NCBI RefSeq assembly: GCF_001577835.2
Contig: NC_029516.1
Location: forward strand, 62,435,977 to 62,499,976
Direction: 5' to 3'
Length of the DNA stretch: 64,000 nucleotides
DNA from: Coturnix japonica
Lineage: Eukaryota; Chordata; Aves; Galliformes; Phasianidae
Shown here one piece after another: positions 1-10,600 of this stretch; the first letter of the stretch is position 1; every line of letters begins with the position of its first letter. The notes beneath the pieces were generated by a model that was not told the origin of the DNA, did not search any database, and saw only the letters and a program-made list of their open reading frames with translations. Position numbers and translations under genes: made by a program.

Positions 1-1640
1 CTTTGGACGATGGGGAGCACAGGATGCTGAGGAGCTGCCAGAGCTGCCTTGTGTTCCTGAAGCCCTGAAGGAGAGACACAAGCAGATATCCTGCCTCATC
101 CTGGAGGTGTCCTCCAGCTGATTAGCTTGCTTTTACTACAGGAAAGCCTGGAGTGATGTTAGTAAGGGTGTTAGCTTAGGCTCAGTGACTTCTGCAGAAG
201 AGATCCCCTGTGCCATAGGCACACTGCAGCCTCGGCTTCCTGTCCGTAAAGCTGGGTTAAATGCTCTGCCCTTGCTCCTGGGAAGGAGCAAGAAGCTACA
301 AGAAGCTCAGTAGCCACCAGGTAACCAAATGCAACAGTGTAACAGAGCCCAGCAACTCCAAAACAAACTCTCCTGACACAGAAGACATGTGGGGGCTACA
401 GGAATAATAAACAATAGCCAATGGTTAACAGCTGCACAAAGCAAACATTTTCAGACAGCATTTAAGATCACAAAGAGTCAGCAAAATAAAAGGAGATGTG
501 AGACACGGCAGTCACAGATAGAAAAGGCACGAAATTAACAAATAGAGGAACAAACCATGGAAAAAATATTTGTTAACGTGAAATGATCACACACAAGAAT
601 AGGAAGTAATCATAACATAGAAAAAAATATAGAGGACTACAAGCTCCAGCTTCCTTCCAGTAAGTGTACGGCAGCAGGTACCCCCACAGTCATTGCTGCT
701 ATCCTAACACTGACTGCCCTTACTCATAGCCTCACTGTTGGGCCTCAAGGGCACCAGCAGCTCAGTGACAGGAGCCGTGCACACCTCACAAACTAAGGGT
801 TGACTTCAGCATGAAGTACATTTGCTTAACTGTAGCTCTGAAGGTACAGCTGATGCCTGAGAAGCAAAAGCTGTTGTTTAACCTGGGCTTGAGCTGTCTC
901 ATGGACTGAATGGCAACGATTCACCCCACCAGCACGCAGTTCAGGCACGCTCAGGGACATGCTCACCTTAATCATAGCACCCAGGCACTGGGACTCTGCA
1001 TCAGTGGAACTGTGAGGGCTGCTGCTGCAGCCACGCTGTGCCACAGGTAAAGAACACGACGGGTGTGCTCCTGGAGGCAGCCCCGGTGGGTGTGTGGGAT
1101 CCCAAGGGGCAACCAGAAGCACACAGAGAACCCCAGGCAAACAGGAGAGGGGCAGCCACGGTTGCACTGCACCTTTCCATCCAGCACAGAGGAAACACAG
1201 CTCGTGAAAGAAGCATCCCCACGGAACGGAGTATTTGGTTACGAAGAGCTGCTTATTGTCCACCGCAGGGAAGACCCCACCGGAACACGAACGAGGAGAG
1301 GCGAGGAGAGGAGAACACGAACGAGGAAAGTTTTTTGCCCTTTCACACCTTTGCAGTGAATCACACACACACAGCCAAAATTAAAAATAATAATAATAGT
1401 TCGAAGTAAATACATAAATAAATTAAAAGCTTTCAAGCCAGGTACACGGCGCACACGGGGCACTCCGGGTAGGCTGCGCCGGACAGAACCGAGCCGGGCC
1501 GGGCCGGGCTGCTGTGTCTCCCCGCTGCCCCTCTGGTCCTCCTCCGCACTTCCTACTTTCCCCGCTCCGCCGAGCGCCGAGCCGGGCTGGCAGCGCGCTC
1601 CGCCGGCCGCTTCCTGTGCCGCCGCCCGCCCCGCACTCAC
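1..1640 (-). other. ITPR2 intron 1 (partial), no other gene seen
   Basis: This stretch lies downstream, on the minus strand, of the ITPR2 first coding exon, whose splice donor reads GTGAGTG at 1634-1640. It is therefore the start of a long first intron running off the left edge. A short GA-rich direct repeat (ACACGAACGAGG units) lies near 1285-1326. Several open frames of 60-180 codons cross the GC-rich part, but they lack recognisable domains and overlap on both strands. I do not call them genes. Confidence 0.7.
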
Positions 1641-1732
1641 CCCAGGGTGCTGATGAAACCATTGACGGAACCCTCGGCGTAAAGGGACACGATGTCCCCG
1701 ATGTACAGAAAGCTGGACATTTTCTCAGACAT
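1641..1732 (-). CDS. ITPR2: ITPR2 first coding exon (inositol 1,4,5-trisphosphate receptor type 2, N-terminus)
   Basis: Reading the minus strand from an ATG at 1732-1730 gives [20 protein letters not shown] followed by [10 protein letters not shown] and two bases of a Gly codon. This is nearly identical to the start of vertebrate ITPR2 (human begins [18 protein letters not shown]), including the YAEGSVNGF stretch that begins the beta-trefoil suppressor domain. The 92-nt exon ends at a consensus GTGAGTG donor and leaves phase 2. The protein is a tetrameric calcium channel of the endoplasmic reticulum gated by IP3. Only about 31 of roughly 2700 residues lie in the window. The exon sits in a CpG island, as expected for a promoter-proximal exon. 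ITPR1 and ITPR3 share this N-terminus closely; neighbouring INTS13 and FGFR1OP2 support type 2 because human 12p has the same order. Confidence 0.94.
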
Positions 1733-1753
1733 TTTGCCTCATTCTCCGTTCAT
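1725..1753 (-). promoter_or_regulatory. Two tiny overlapping upstream ORFs at the ITPR2 start
   Basis: Just upstream of the ITPR2 ATG on the minus strand is ATG AAC GGA GAA TGA (1753-1739). Its stop overlaps a second ATG in an ATGA junction. The second frame, ATG AGG CAA AAT GTC TGA (1742-1725), overlaps the main ATG out of frame. If this DNA is in the mature 5' UTR, both short frames would be met before the channel start and could lower its translation. That role is inferred. Confidence 0.6.
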
Positions 1754-2143
1754 CTCCGTTCAACTCCGCCCTCCTCGAAGCCAGACAACACCGGGTGAGT
1801 CCGGAGGAGCGCGGCGGAACGGCGGCGAGCGCGGGCCCGGCCGCGGCTCCTGCGGCGCTGACAGGAGCGCGGCGTCGCTGCCCCCCGCAGCCCTTAGCCC
1901 GCCTCGCCCCGCGCCGCCTCCCGCCCGCCTCCCGCCCCTCGCGGCGGCCCGCCCCGGCCTCGCCACATGGCCGCCCGCCTGGCCCGAGCTGCAAGGCTGC
2001 CCCGGCGCGTTGCCGCTGGAGCTCGGTGGCGTGTGTACTCCCCTGGGTCAAACTTTAGGAACCCGACTTCTTTCACCCATGTTTTCTCTACAGCTCTAAT
2101 CGCAGACTTGCATACCCGCAGCACCAGTTAGTCACTGCTTTTC

Positions 2144-2367
2144 CACAGAATCACAGAATGACCCGGGTTGGAAGGGACCTCAAGGATCATGTAGTTCCAA
2201 CCCCCCTGCCTGGCAGGGCCACCAAACATACACCTTTACTAGATCAGGTTGCCCAGGGCCCTGTCCAACCTGGTCTTGAACACCTCCAAGGACGGGGCAT
2301 CCACAACCTCCCTGGGCAGCCTGTTCCAGGGCCTAACCACTCTCCTAGTGTTTTTTCCAGCAGCTAG
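2144..2367 (-). repeat. CR1 LINE, truncated 3' end
   Basis: The block begins with CACAGAATCACAGAATGACC, the reverse complement of the CR1 tail, and continues with the conserved stretch in which 'ggttggaagggacct' and 'cctccctgggcagcctgttcc' stand out. On the plus strand the copy reads backwards. It is nearly identical to the copies at 37949, 41345 and 54454, so it belongs to the same subfamily. Confidence 0.93.
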
Positions 2368-2964
2368 CTGGAGGTTGTGAAGAAACAATAATTTACCGTG
2401 GTCAAATACTAGGCTTGAATGTTAGGAGTATAAATCTGGTGGCAGGAACAAGCAGGTTGCTGCAAATGAGGAATAAGCTGAAAGCACGACACTTGCATTA
2501 CATGTCCCACACTCACAGATTCCAGCTTTATCTCACTTCTACTCCAAGCAAACACCAGAAATGCTGAATCTCAACATTAATGTTAGGAAGAAATTACCAT
2601 CTAGCCTGCCCAGAAAAGCCTGTCATGCCATTTTAGTGTTTCTGTGAAAGAAACAGAACTTCTGATCTTCAGGATACCAGGTGAAGTGCCCTACACAAGC
2701 CAAGAAGTTGGCTGGGGTCGCATGAGACAGAAGGGGCCAAGGAAATCCTTGAGCTTGAGAACGGTGGCAGAGCAGTATGAAAGGGTGACAGATTCAGGCT
2801 TTGGGGATAATAACCTGAGCAGTAGGTGCCAGCCCACTGACATCAGCAGAGGTCACATAGGAACAAAATGGGAGCCACAGTGGTGACACAAGAAGGCTCC
2901 AGGGAGCATATTGAAGGGACTTGAAGCAACTTGAAGGGAGCATATAAACAGGAGGGGGAATGAC
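2368..2964. other. Intergenic, nothing recognised
   Basis: AT-moderate sequence with one 80-codon open frame at 2644-2886 that lacks any recognisable domain. No splice-supported coding exon was found. Confidence 0.5.
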
Positions 2965-3158
2965 TGTTTATGTGGGAATGGCAATTGGACAAAGGGGAAT
3001 GGTTTTAAACTAAGAGGCTTAAGTTAGATATTAGGAGGAAGTTTTTCCATTCAGAGGGTTGTGACGCATTGGAACAGGATGCCCAAGGAGGCTGTGGCCA
3101 CCACATCCCTGGATCATTATGGTCCTTTTCAACCCAGGCCATTCTATGATTCTATGAG
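2965..3158 (+). repeat. CR1 LINE, old 3' fragment
   Basis: It reads forward through diverged CR1 wording ('ttagatattaggaggaagtt', 'ggatgcccaaggaggctgtg') and ends in CCATTCTATGATTCTATGAG, the CR1 3' tail with two ATTCTATG units. It is more diverged than the copy at 2144. Confidence 0.85.
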
Positions 3159-4149
3159 GGCTGCTGCCCAGATGAGGTGACACAGGAGAGGCCAGAATCA
3201 CACCACCCATGTAAATGTCCACTGGTAGCTGATACACACAGGTTGTCAGTAGGGCTTGGTATAGTATACTGTGCCCCAACATCTGCACCTGTGTGTAGGA
3301 CAGCTGAGTTCTAACATTACAAAAGATTCATTTTAGGAAATTTTTAGCGTGTACTTTCCATGGCAAAGCATGGACAGGAGCCCTGTAACTCCTCATCTTC
3401 TCTGCCTCTTTTCTTCCTGGTAAGCTGGGGCCAGGCTGCATTCTGTAGCATCCCTCCATCCATTTGTCCTTACTCAAATGGAATGCACTTACCACCAAAA
3501 GCTGTTACCACCTCCTAGCCCTCTAGTGATAAATCTTAATCCAGTTTTGAGCAATGATGGCTATTAGCTAGAAACGATCTGTCTGAAAACAGCAGGCTTT
3601 TTCCTCTTTGTGGGGAAGAAAAAAAAAATCAGATTCAAAAGGCAGTCGAGCATTTGAGCAAACACTTCATTTTAAATCTGTATCATTGAAACAGTCCAAC
3701 AATCTCAATGAAGTTACTAGATTTGTATGCTGAAAATAAGCAAGCACTCTCCTGCTTTCCTCAACTAGGTCTAAAACTGGTCTGCAAAGGAGCCCTTGCT
3801 GATCCTCTCCTTGCAGACAGGAAACTTCAGCTTGACAAATGCTTCTCCAGCATTTTCAACAAGCATTAAGCCTACTTTTATTTAAAGTAATGTTCGTGTC
3901 TCACTGAGTGTTAGTTTTATGAAGATAATATCTGGAAACATTTTATTAAGATGAAAGAGATTTTGTCATAACAAAGTATACATAGAAAAAAAATGGTGTG
4001 GTCAGAGATTGTAAATAGAACATTGCTAAATTTGTCTGGAGCAGAAATAAACCAAATTGGTTTAAATATTTTTACTTCTGTTTTTAACCTTGCAGCTAGA
4101 TGCAGAGCAAAGGTGAGACTCTTTAGTCATTAAATTGGACTAGTTGGAT
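3159..4149. other. Intergenic, nothing recognised
   Basis: AT-rich sequence with short poly-A runs (around 3618 and 3986). No coding exon, RNA gene or named repeat was recognised. Confidence 0.45.
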
Positions 4150-4760
4150 TAATAGCTGCATGGAATTTTTCAAGGCCTTTGACATAGTCCCACACCACAT
4201 CCTTATCTCCAAATCAGAGGTATGGATAAAGAATAAGCTGGATGATCACAGCCAGAAGACTGTGGTCAATGGATCTATGTCCAGGTGGATGAGGTAGCAT
4301 TTGGATTTGATGATCTTTAAGGTATTTCCGAAGAAACTATTGAAATGTGTCTAGAGAAGGCCACAAGGAGGTACCAACCCATGAGGAAAGGTTGAGGGAG
4401 TTGGGCCTGTTCATCCTGAAGAAGAGAAAGCCCTGGGGAGACTTCATTGCAGCCTTCTAGTACTTAAAAGGAGCTTACAATCAAGAGTAAGACCAACATT
4501 TTACACAGCAATAGGACAGGGGGGAATGGTTGTAGAGCAAAAGAAGGGAGGATCCAGATTAGAAATTAAGAGATAATTCTTTACACAGAGTGTAGTGAGG
4601 CACTGACACAGGCTGCCCAGAGAAGCTGTGGATGCCCATTCCCTGGGGTAAACCAAAGCCCAAGTGGATGGAGCCCTAGGGTACTCTCATTTATGGCAAG
4701 GCGGGGTGAACTGGGTTGTCTTCAAAGTCCCTTCTAAACCAAGCCATTCTGTGAAATGGT
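4150..4760 (+). repeat. CR1 LINE, longer diverged fragment
   Basis: Near 4160-4200 the sequence recalls the end of the CR1 reverse-transcriptase frame (a 'caaggcctttgacatagtcc' stretch). From 4350 it runs into the typical CR1 3' region ('gggcctgttcatcctgaaga', 'gaggcactgacacaggctgc') and ends near CCATTCTGTG at 4743-4752. The frame is degraded, so it is a dead copy in plus orientation. Confidence 0.85.
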
Positions 4761-7700
4761 ATATGCTTTCTGATGGTTATCTCCAGTAACCTTTTGTCTC
4801 AAGCTGTGCATACAGGCTTCTCCATTCAACAGGACCCAGCTTCAGAAATCACTGTCTGGTGCTGATGTACTGCCTCAGTGCAAACTCTGCTCTCCATCAT
4901 GGAAACGAAGAAATCTTCCTTATTCAACTTTCATTTGAAGCTTATTACTTATTTTCAGGGATTCATCTATTTTTAGTGACTTTTGAAGCAACACTCTCAA
5001 ATTAAATCTCTATGTTTGTAAATACTTGACTTCTTTAAAGGGAAGATTTATCATGATCTCTGCATCCTTGATTTCTGCTGTTCATGTCATTGCTGAGGCA
5101 CAGAAGAGCAGCAGTTTATCCATAGAAAAGTCAATAAAAGCACCCACTGCTGCATTTGAATATCTGCTTTAGATGTGAGAATGCACCATATTGAAATTAC
5201 TTTTAACTCAAAGAAGTAAATCGTCATTTAGATAGGCTGACATGTTAAGACATGAAAGGTGGAAAATAAATAAAAATATGAAGACGTCTGAATTTCCTGT
5301 TAATCTTATATGAACAGGGGATCCCCTGACACTGACCAAATATCTTATGGATTTGAGCACTACCTGAGTGGAAGGGCTTTGATCTCTCTCCTGTACAACC
5401 TCCCTCTTGTAGAAGGGTTACAGAAGTTACATATGTATAGGCCGCTTCAGTGAGAGCAAACTGGACCAAGGGGAGGCATATGCAACCAGTGGCATTGATG
5501 TTTCTTTTCATGAAAGCAGCACACAGTACTTTCCAGCTGCAAGGGAGCAGTGGGAAGAGAGGAATGCCTTGAACTGTTTCAGTACAATTACTATAGGTGG
5601 AATTAGGCCAAAATGCATTATCTTTGGATCCAAAGCCTTGATTTTGTTTCTCATTTTTCTAATGCAAAGAAGAAAAAAAGAAAAAGAACAAAGATTATCC
5701 CATTGCAGACATTTCAGCGTTTAAAACCCAGCTCTGATCTTAGAGCCCAGCAGTAACTGGAGTACTTTTTACACTCTAATCACAAGCAACGTATAATTAC
5801 GGCATACTTGAGGAATGCTTGGCTTTCAAGGCACCTGATGAAGTTTCTCACACCAACTGGAGACACCCCATTACCTTGTGGATGGTTGTATTTAAGACAG
5901 CTTAGATCTTCCTTGAGCACAGAGGCATTTCAAAACCTTTGGAAGTATAAAAGAGAGCATTTATTGGCCTAAGAGCTGATTAGAGAGAGCCAGAACAGCC
6001 TATTTTGACAACACCCGCACACAAGAATTGATTTATTGCTGCTAGCGCTTTGTTTTACTTTGCTTATAGCAAACGCCAAGTACTAGATGATTTCTTGATA
6101 GTTAGCTAGCTGCCTGCACTCTTTCTGCCTTTTTTCCCCATTGTGGGAGTTAACTCTTTATGCCATTGTTTGAAACAATCCATTGGTGTCAGTGCCATAC
6201 AAAATATCATGTGCATCTGGTAAAAACCAAAGAAGAAAAATACCCGAGGGGGAAAAAGGCCTGACAAAGAGAAATGTGATTTGGTAACAAGAAGAGCCTC
6301 GTGAATCATGTAAATGTACTGTATTTGACCAAGACTGTGAAAAACAGAACACAGAGCACTCACTGCTGCTCTGCCCAGTTTATTCAACCTGTTATAGTAC
6401 AACCATGGAACCGTGGCTAAATTCCTAACACCTGGTTTTACATACGTCTTTCCACTGGAGGCAAAGATTTTTCCTGTCATTAGAGGTGGTCCTGGAAACA
6501 AACATCTCTCATATCTCTCACCTCTGTGAGGCTTTTGTATGAGCACAGGGATGAACTCTGTATGTTCACTATTTGTGCACACACATATGCACTGTGATGT
6601 ATATGCAGGAACAGGGCTCACTTGCCATTTCATACAGCTCACTCTGTAAGAGCTAATATATGTGTTAATTTGAGAATTTAAATAATTGCTGGCTTGCCAT
6701 AATAATCTCTTGAATGAAACTCAGAAATAATGAAAACTAAAGTTACTTGTGAATTAATTATTTAAGTAAAAAGTTTAAAGAGGAAGCCTGAATGCTCTTC
6801 AGACTGTGGCGCAGTACAACAGCTATGTAAATAAATTCCTGAGAGCCGCTCCAAGCCATTCACTTGAAAATAATTTTACTTGTGATACATTCAAGCCTTT
6901 TGAAATAAGTTTTTGATAGTTTAACAACCAAAGTTGTTCATTCACAGGGCCAAAAATGAAAGCTTGACCGAGGCAGAAAGTACAGTGTTTCTTTCTTTGA
7001 AAACTTCTATCCAGAATGGATGCTTTATTTGGAGAGTTCAGGAAGTTGAAACGTTGCCTTCTATCACCTCACAGCCACAAAGCAAGCATCAGGAAGCACA
7101 CAAAAATGAACTTACTATTCCCGTGTGGATTGAGTGCCAACAGTTACACCAAGTTTGCTTTCAGCCTTGCAGAACTCACTGCCAGCCCCCGGAGACTTGT
7201 TAATTGTGCACTGTCTCCTGGGGTTTCTTTTCTGCTTGGCTGCCTGAAAGCAAAGCCTTGCTCTACAAAGCAGAGAGATAAACATACCTTGTTTGGTATA
7301 ATAAATGGCCTCATTTTCAGCTGCTTCTTCTGCTTTTTTTCTTCAGCCCTATCCCACTCCCAACTATGACTTCTCCAACAGCAGAATCAGTGCACCTGCA
7401 GAGCACAGTGTCTAATTGCAGAGCCATCTTTAATACTGAATTACAAGCTGAAAGGCCAACCCTATTACAAGGCGGATATAGCAGAATACTAGTCAACATT
7501 TTCATTAAATAATTATTTAAGTATCTTGATTGACTTTTCCCACTGGAACTCAGTATCTTAATTTTGGGAGAAAAAAAGTTAAACTTCACCAAGATTTCCA
7601 CAAACAAAAAAGTACCTTTAGAAAAATAACAGCTCTAATAAGAATCCTAAAGATGCAGTTATGTTCACAAGCTGAATAAAGTGGCAATAATTTGTATTCC

Positions 7701-8499
7701 TGGAAAATATGGCTATCTTATACAGCACATAAAATAGAGGAAGATCTCTGTGACCACAACAGAGCAGCAAGTAAATCATGTATCTGAGGAAAACCACCCC
7801 CTTCCTTTCTTTTTTATTATGCAAAGCATGAGGAAAGATATTCCAAACCTATTGAAGTTTCATAATTTAAGACTGCTTAGAAAGCCACCTTAAGATTTCA
7901 TGGCTTTTTTCCAGTCTTTTATTCTATTGAAAATTTGTGGTGTTGTTTTCTGTATCGGCTGTGTTTTTATTTACAAATAAATACTACTCCTTTGCAAGAA
8001 ATGCCTCCTTTCACTAGCATAGCTGGCATATTACTCCTTACACAGTAAACTGAAGGCTCTGCCACCAATTTATTTATCTGCATTGACCATGTGAAAAATT
8101 AACAGACAGGGAAGAAAATTCATATCCTTCCTTTTGGTCATATAATCTTAATGACACTTATCCTTCCTCAATTGTACTCTAGGCCTAGGCCTTCACTCCA
8201 GAAGGAATCAAATCAACAAAATATACTGAAAATAGAAGATAAGAAAAGCCCATTCAAGTCATCAGGCTGTAGGTAGTAGGCAAAGCAGAGAAGCAATCTA
8301 GGGAAATGAGGAAGAGCTAAAATTTAATCAAATAAATAACTTATCCTCAACTATCTCTTAAAACATAAAATACCTGAGGTGCCTCAGGAATGGGTCAGGA
8401 AGCAAAAATCATAGATTATGAAGAATTTTATTTAGATTGATTAAATTATCTAGAAAATGACCCTGATCCCGTGAGTAAGTACAAAAAATCAAAAGATGG
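4761..8499. other. Intergenic, AT-rich, nothing recognised
   Basis: About 3.7 kb with no supported gene. Open frames such as the minus-strand one at 6106-6642 (178 codons) have no domain, no splice context and unremarkable composition. The stretch may hold regulatory DNA, but nothing in the sequence alone shows it. Confidence 0.45.
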
Positions 8500-9073
8500 G
8501 TGGCCAGCAAGGCAATGGAGGTGATATAATGGATGTCTTCTCTGCCTTTGTGAGGACGCAACTGCAGTACTGCATCCAGACCTGGGGCCTCCAGCACAAG
8601 AAAGATGTGGAGCTGTTGGAGTGAGTCCAGAAGGGGGAAGCATGGATACTCAGAGGGTTGGGGAACCTCTCATGTGAAGAAAGATTGAGGGTTTTGGGCT
8701 TGTTCATCCTGGAGAAGCGAAGGCTCTGGGAGGACCTCATTGCAGCCTTCCAGTACCTCATGTGAGCTTACAAGAAAGCTGGAGAAGGACTATGCATCAG
8801 GGTTGTGGTGACTGGACAAGGGGAATGGTTTTACTCTGAAAGAAGGGAGATTCAGGTAAGTTGTTATGGAGAATTTTTTTCTTACTCAGAAGGTGGTGAG
8901 TCCCTGGCACAGGCTGCCCAGACATGCTGTGGATGCCTCATCCCTGAAGGCATTCAAGCACAGGTCAGATGGGGCCCTGAGCAGCTTGATCTAGTGGGTT
9001 CCAACCCCCCATTGCAGGGGGTAGGAACTTTGTGATCTTAAAGTTTCTCCCAGCCCAAACCATTCTATGATTA
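8500..9073 (+). repeat. CR1 LINE fragment
   Basis: The fragment starts in CR1 coding-end wording near 'actgcatccagacctggggc' and continues through 'gggcttgttcatcctggaga' and 'tgagtccctggcacaggctg'. It ends at CCATTCTATGATTAG around 9060-9073. Plus orientation; open frames here on both strands are repeat shadows. Confidence 0.9.
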
Positions 9074-9989
9074 GTAACATACAGTAATGTAAACATCAAA
9101 AGATATCCCCAAAAATGAAAAGTAGGATTCAAATTAAGGGGAACACCAAGTAAATGAACCAGCTTATGTGGTTTTTTTTTAAGTTAAAGATTAATGGGAA
9201 AGACCATAAACAGAGAACATAAGGAATCATGCATGATTTGTATTATGTGTGAAATTAGCTGACTGTGTGTTACGTAAAACTCTGCGGGTAAAATGAACTA
9301 CACTTGAGGAGCTCTTGGGTACTTTTAACTAGTAGTAAATCAGCTACATTTCATTATTTCCTGCTGGTGTTCCTACTGGAAGTATATTCAACTCATTTTT
9401 AAGCAAAGTATTTTCTTTACTCAAATGGCAAACAAATCACTGATTAAATGGAGAGATAATACACCCAGATGATTTGCATCAATGTAACTGCACCTCAAGT
9501 CCTATAATTATGCATTATAACACCACTGTGTAGGGCTTGAACCAAAAATTCCCCTTGCAAACAAAGCCAGAGTTGGTAATTGCTGCAAAATGACGTTACT
9601 AATTTATTTTTTAGTATCAACCCCTGAGGGCTGTTGAGATCCCAGAAGATCCTAAGTCTCCAAAACAGGTGTAAATTTAGCTTCCTAGCCTTTTCCATAG
9701 TGTTTTGAGTTTACTGATCTTTTTTTCTCCAAAGACAGTGCGCACACAATCATTTGCAATCCGCTACTACAGATACCAGGGGGCAGATAAAGCAAGAAGC
9801 ATAACATTGTCACCTAAATCCTCATTGCTTGGCCTTCACAGTGAGCTATAACAAACATGCTGCTGACAACCACACCACTGACGTCAGCACTTGCTTCCCA
9901 GCTCTGCTGCAGAGTTCCACAGTACTACATCTGGCAATGCCATTTCCATGGCCACAAAGGACTTGCCTCTGGGCTTTCACCCAAGCTTG
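9074..9989. other. Intergenic, nothing recognised
   Basis: AT-rich spacer between two CR1 copies in opposite orientation. No gene or further repeat was recognised. Confidence 0.45.
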
Positions 9990-10600
9990 CTTAAGGTAAG
10001 ACTCACTCCAACAGCTCTACATCTTTCTTGTGCTGGGGGCCCCAGGTCTGGATGCAGTATTGCAGATGGGTCCTCTCAAGGGCAGAGAAGATGGCAGCTA
10101 TCACCTCCCTCACCCTGTTTTCGGATCTGTTTTTACAGAGGCCAGGTCACAGGTGGCTTTCTGGACTGCACATTGCTGGCTCATCTCTATCTTTTCATCC
10201 ACCAGAGCCATCATGTCCCTGTCTAGTGGGCTGCTCTCAAGCAGTTCTTCTTCCATTCTGTATTTATACCTGGTACTACTCTGTCTCAAGTACTGCACTT
10301 TGCACTTAGACTTGTTGGACTGCATTAGGTTCACATGGGACTACTTCTCCAGCTAGTCTACGTCTCTTTGGATGGCATCTCTTCCTTTTATTGTACCAAC
10401 CGCACCACTCATCTTGTTGTTGCCCACAGACTTGCTGAGGCTGCACTCAATCCCACAGTCTAGGTCACTGATAAAGATGTTAAAGAGTCCCAGGATAGAC
10501 TCCCAGGGGACATCTCTCATCTTATGCAAGGTGTTGTCCTATCCCAAGGACTGGACCCAAGCAAATGCTGGAGTAGTCTCATCATTCCTATAACACCACA
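9990..10600 (-). repeat. CR1 LINE fragment
   Basis: Read on the minus strand this is the CR1 3' half: 'ggggccccaggtctggatgc' at 10037 onward is the complement of the same stretch seen at 8575. Further on, 'gctgcactcaatcccacagt' and 'gactcccaggggacatctct' match the part farther from the 3' end. It lacks the extreme 3' tail at its left edge. Confidence 0.85.

Larger units (their letters stand above)
1440..2010. promoter_or_regulatory. CpG island, probable ITPR2 promoter
   Basis: From about 1440 to 2010 the sequence becomes strongly GC- and CpG-rich (for example around 1570-1625 and 1800-1970), against AT-rich flanks. It covers the ITPR2 first coding exon and its upstream side, which fits a TATA-less vertebrate promoter firing leftward. 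The transcription start cannot be fixed from sequence alone. A plus-strand GTGAGT at 1795-1800 could be a donor for a divergent noncoding transcript, but nothing else supports one. Confidence 0.75.

Noticed and set aside
826-1368. 180-codon minus-strand open frame with Cys/Ser/Pro-rich product
   Set aside because: No domain, overlapped by other frames on both strands in GC-rich DNA, and located in ITPR2 intron 1.
1514-2099. Several Ala/Arg/Pro-rich frames on both strands
   Set aside because: Typical chance frames of a CpG island; the one real coding segment here is the ITPR2 exon at 1641-1732.
6106-6642. 178-codon minus-strand frame
   Set aside because: No recognisable domain, no splice partners and no support from neighbours.
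10028-10356. Overlapping frames of about 90-110 codons
   Set aside because: They read through a CR1 fragment in several frames; repeat shadows.
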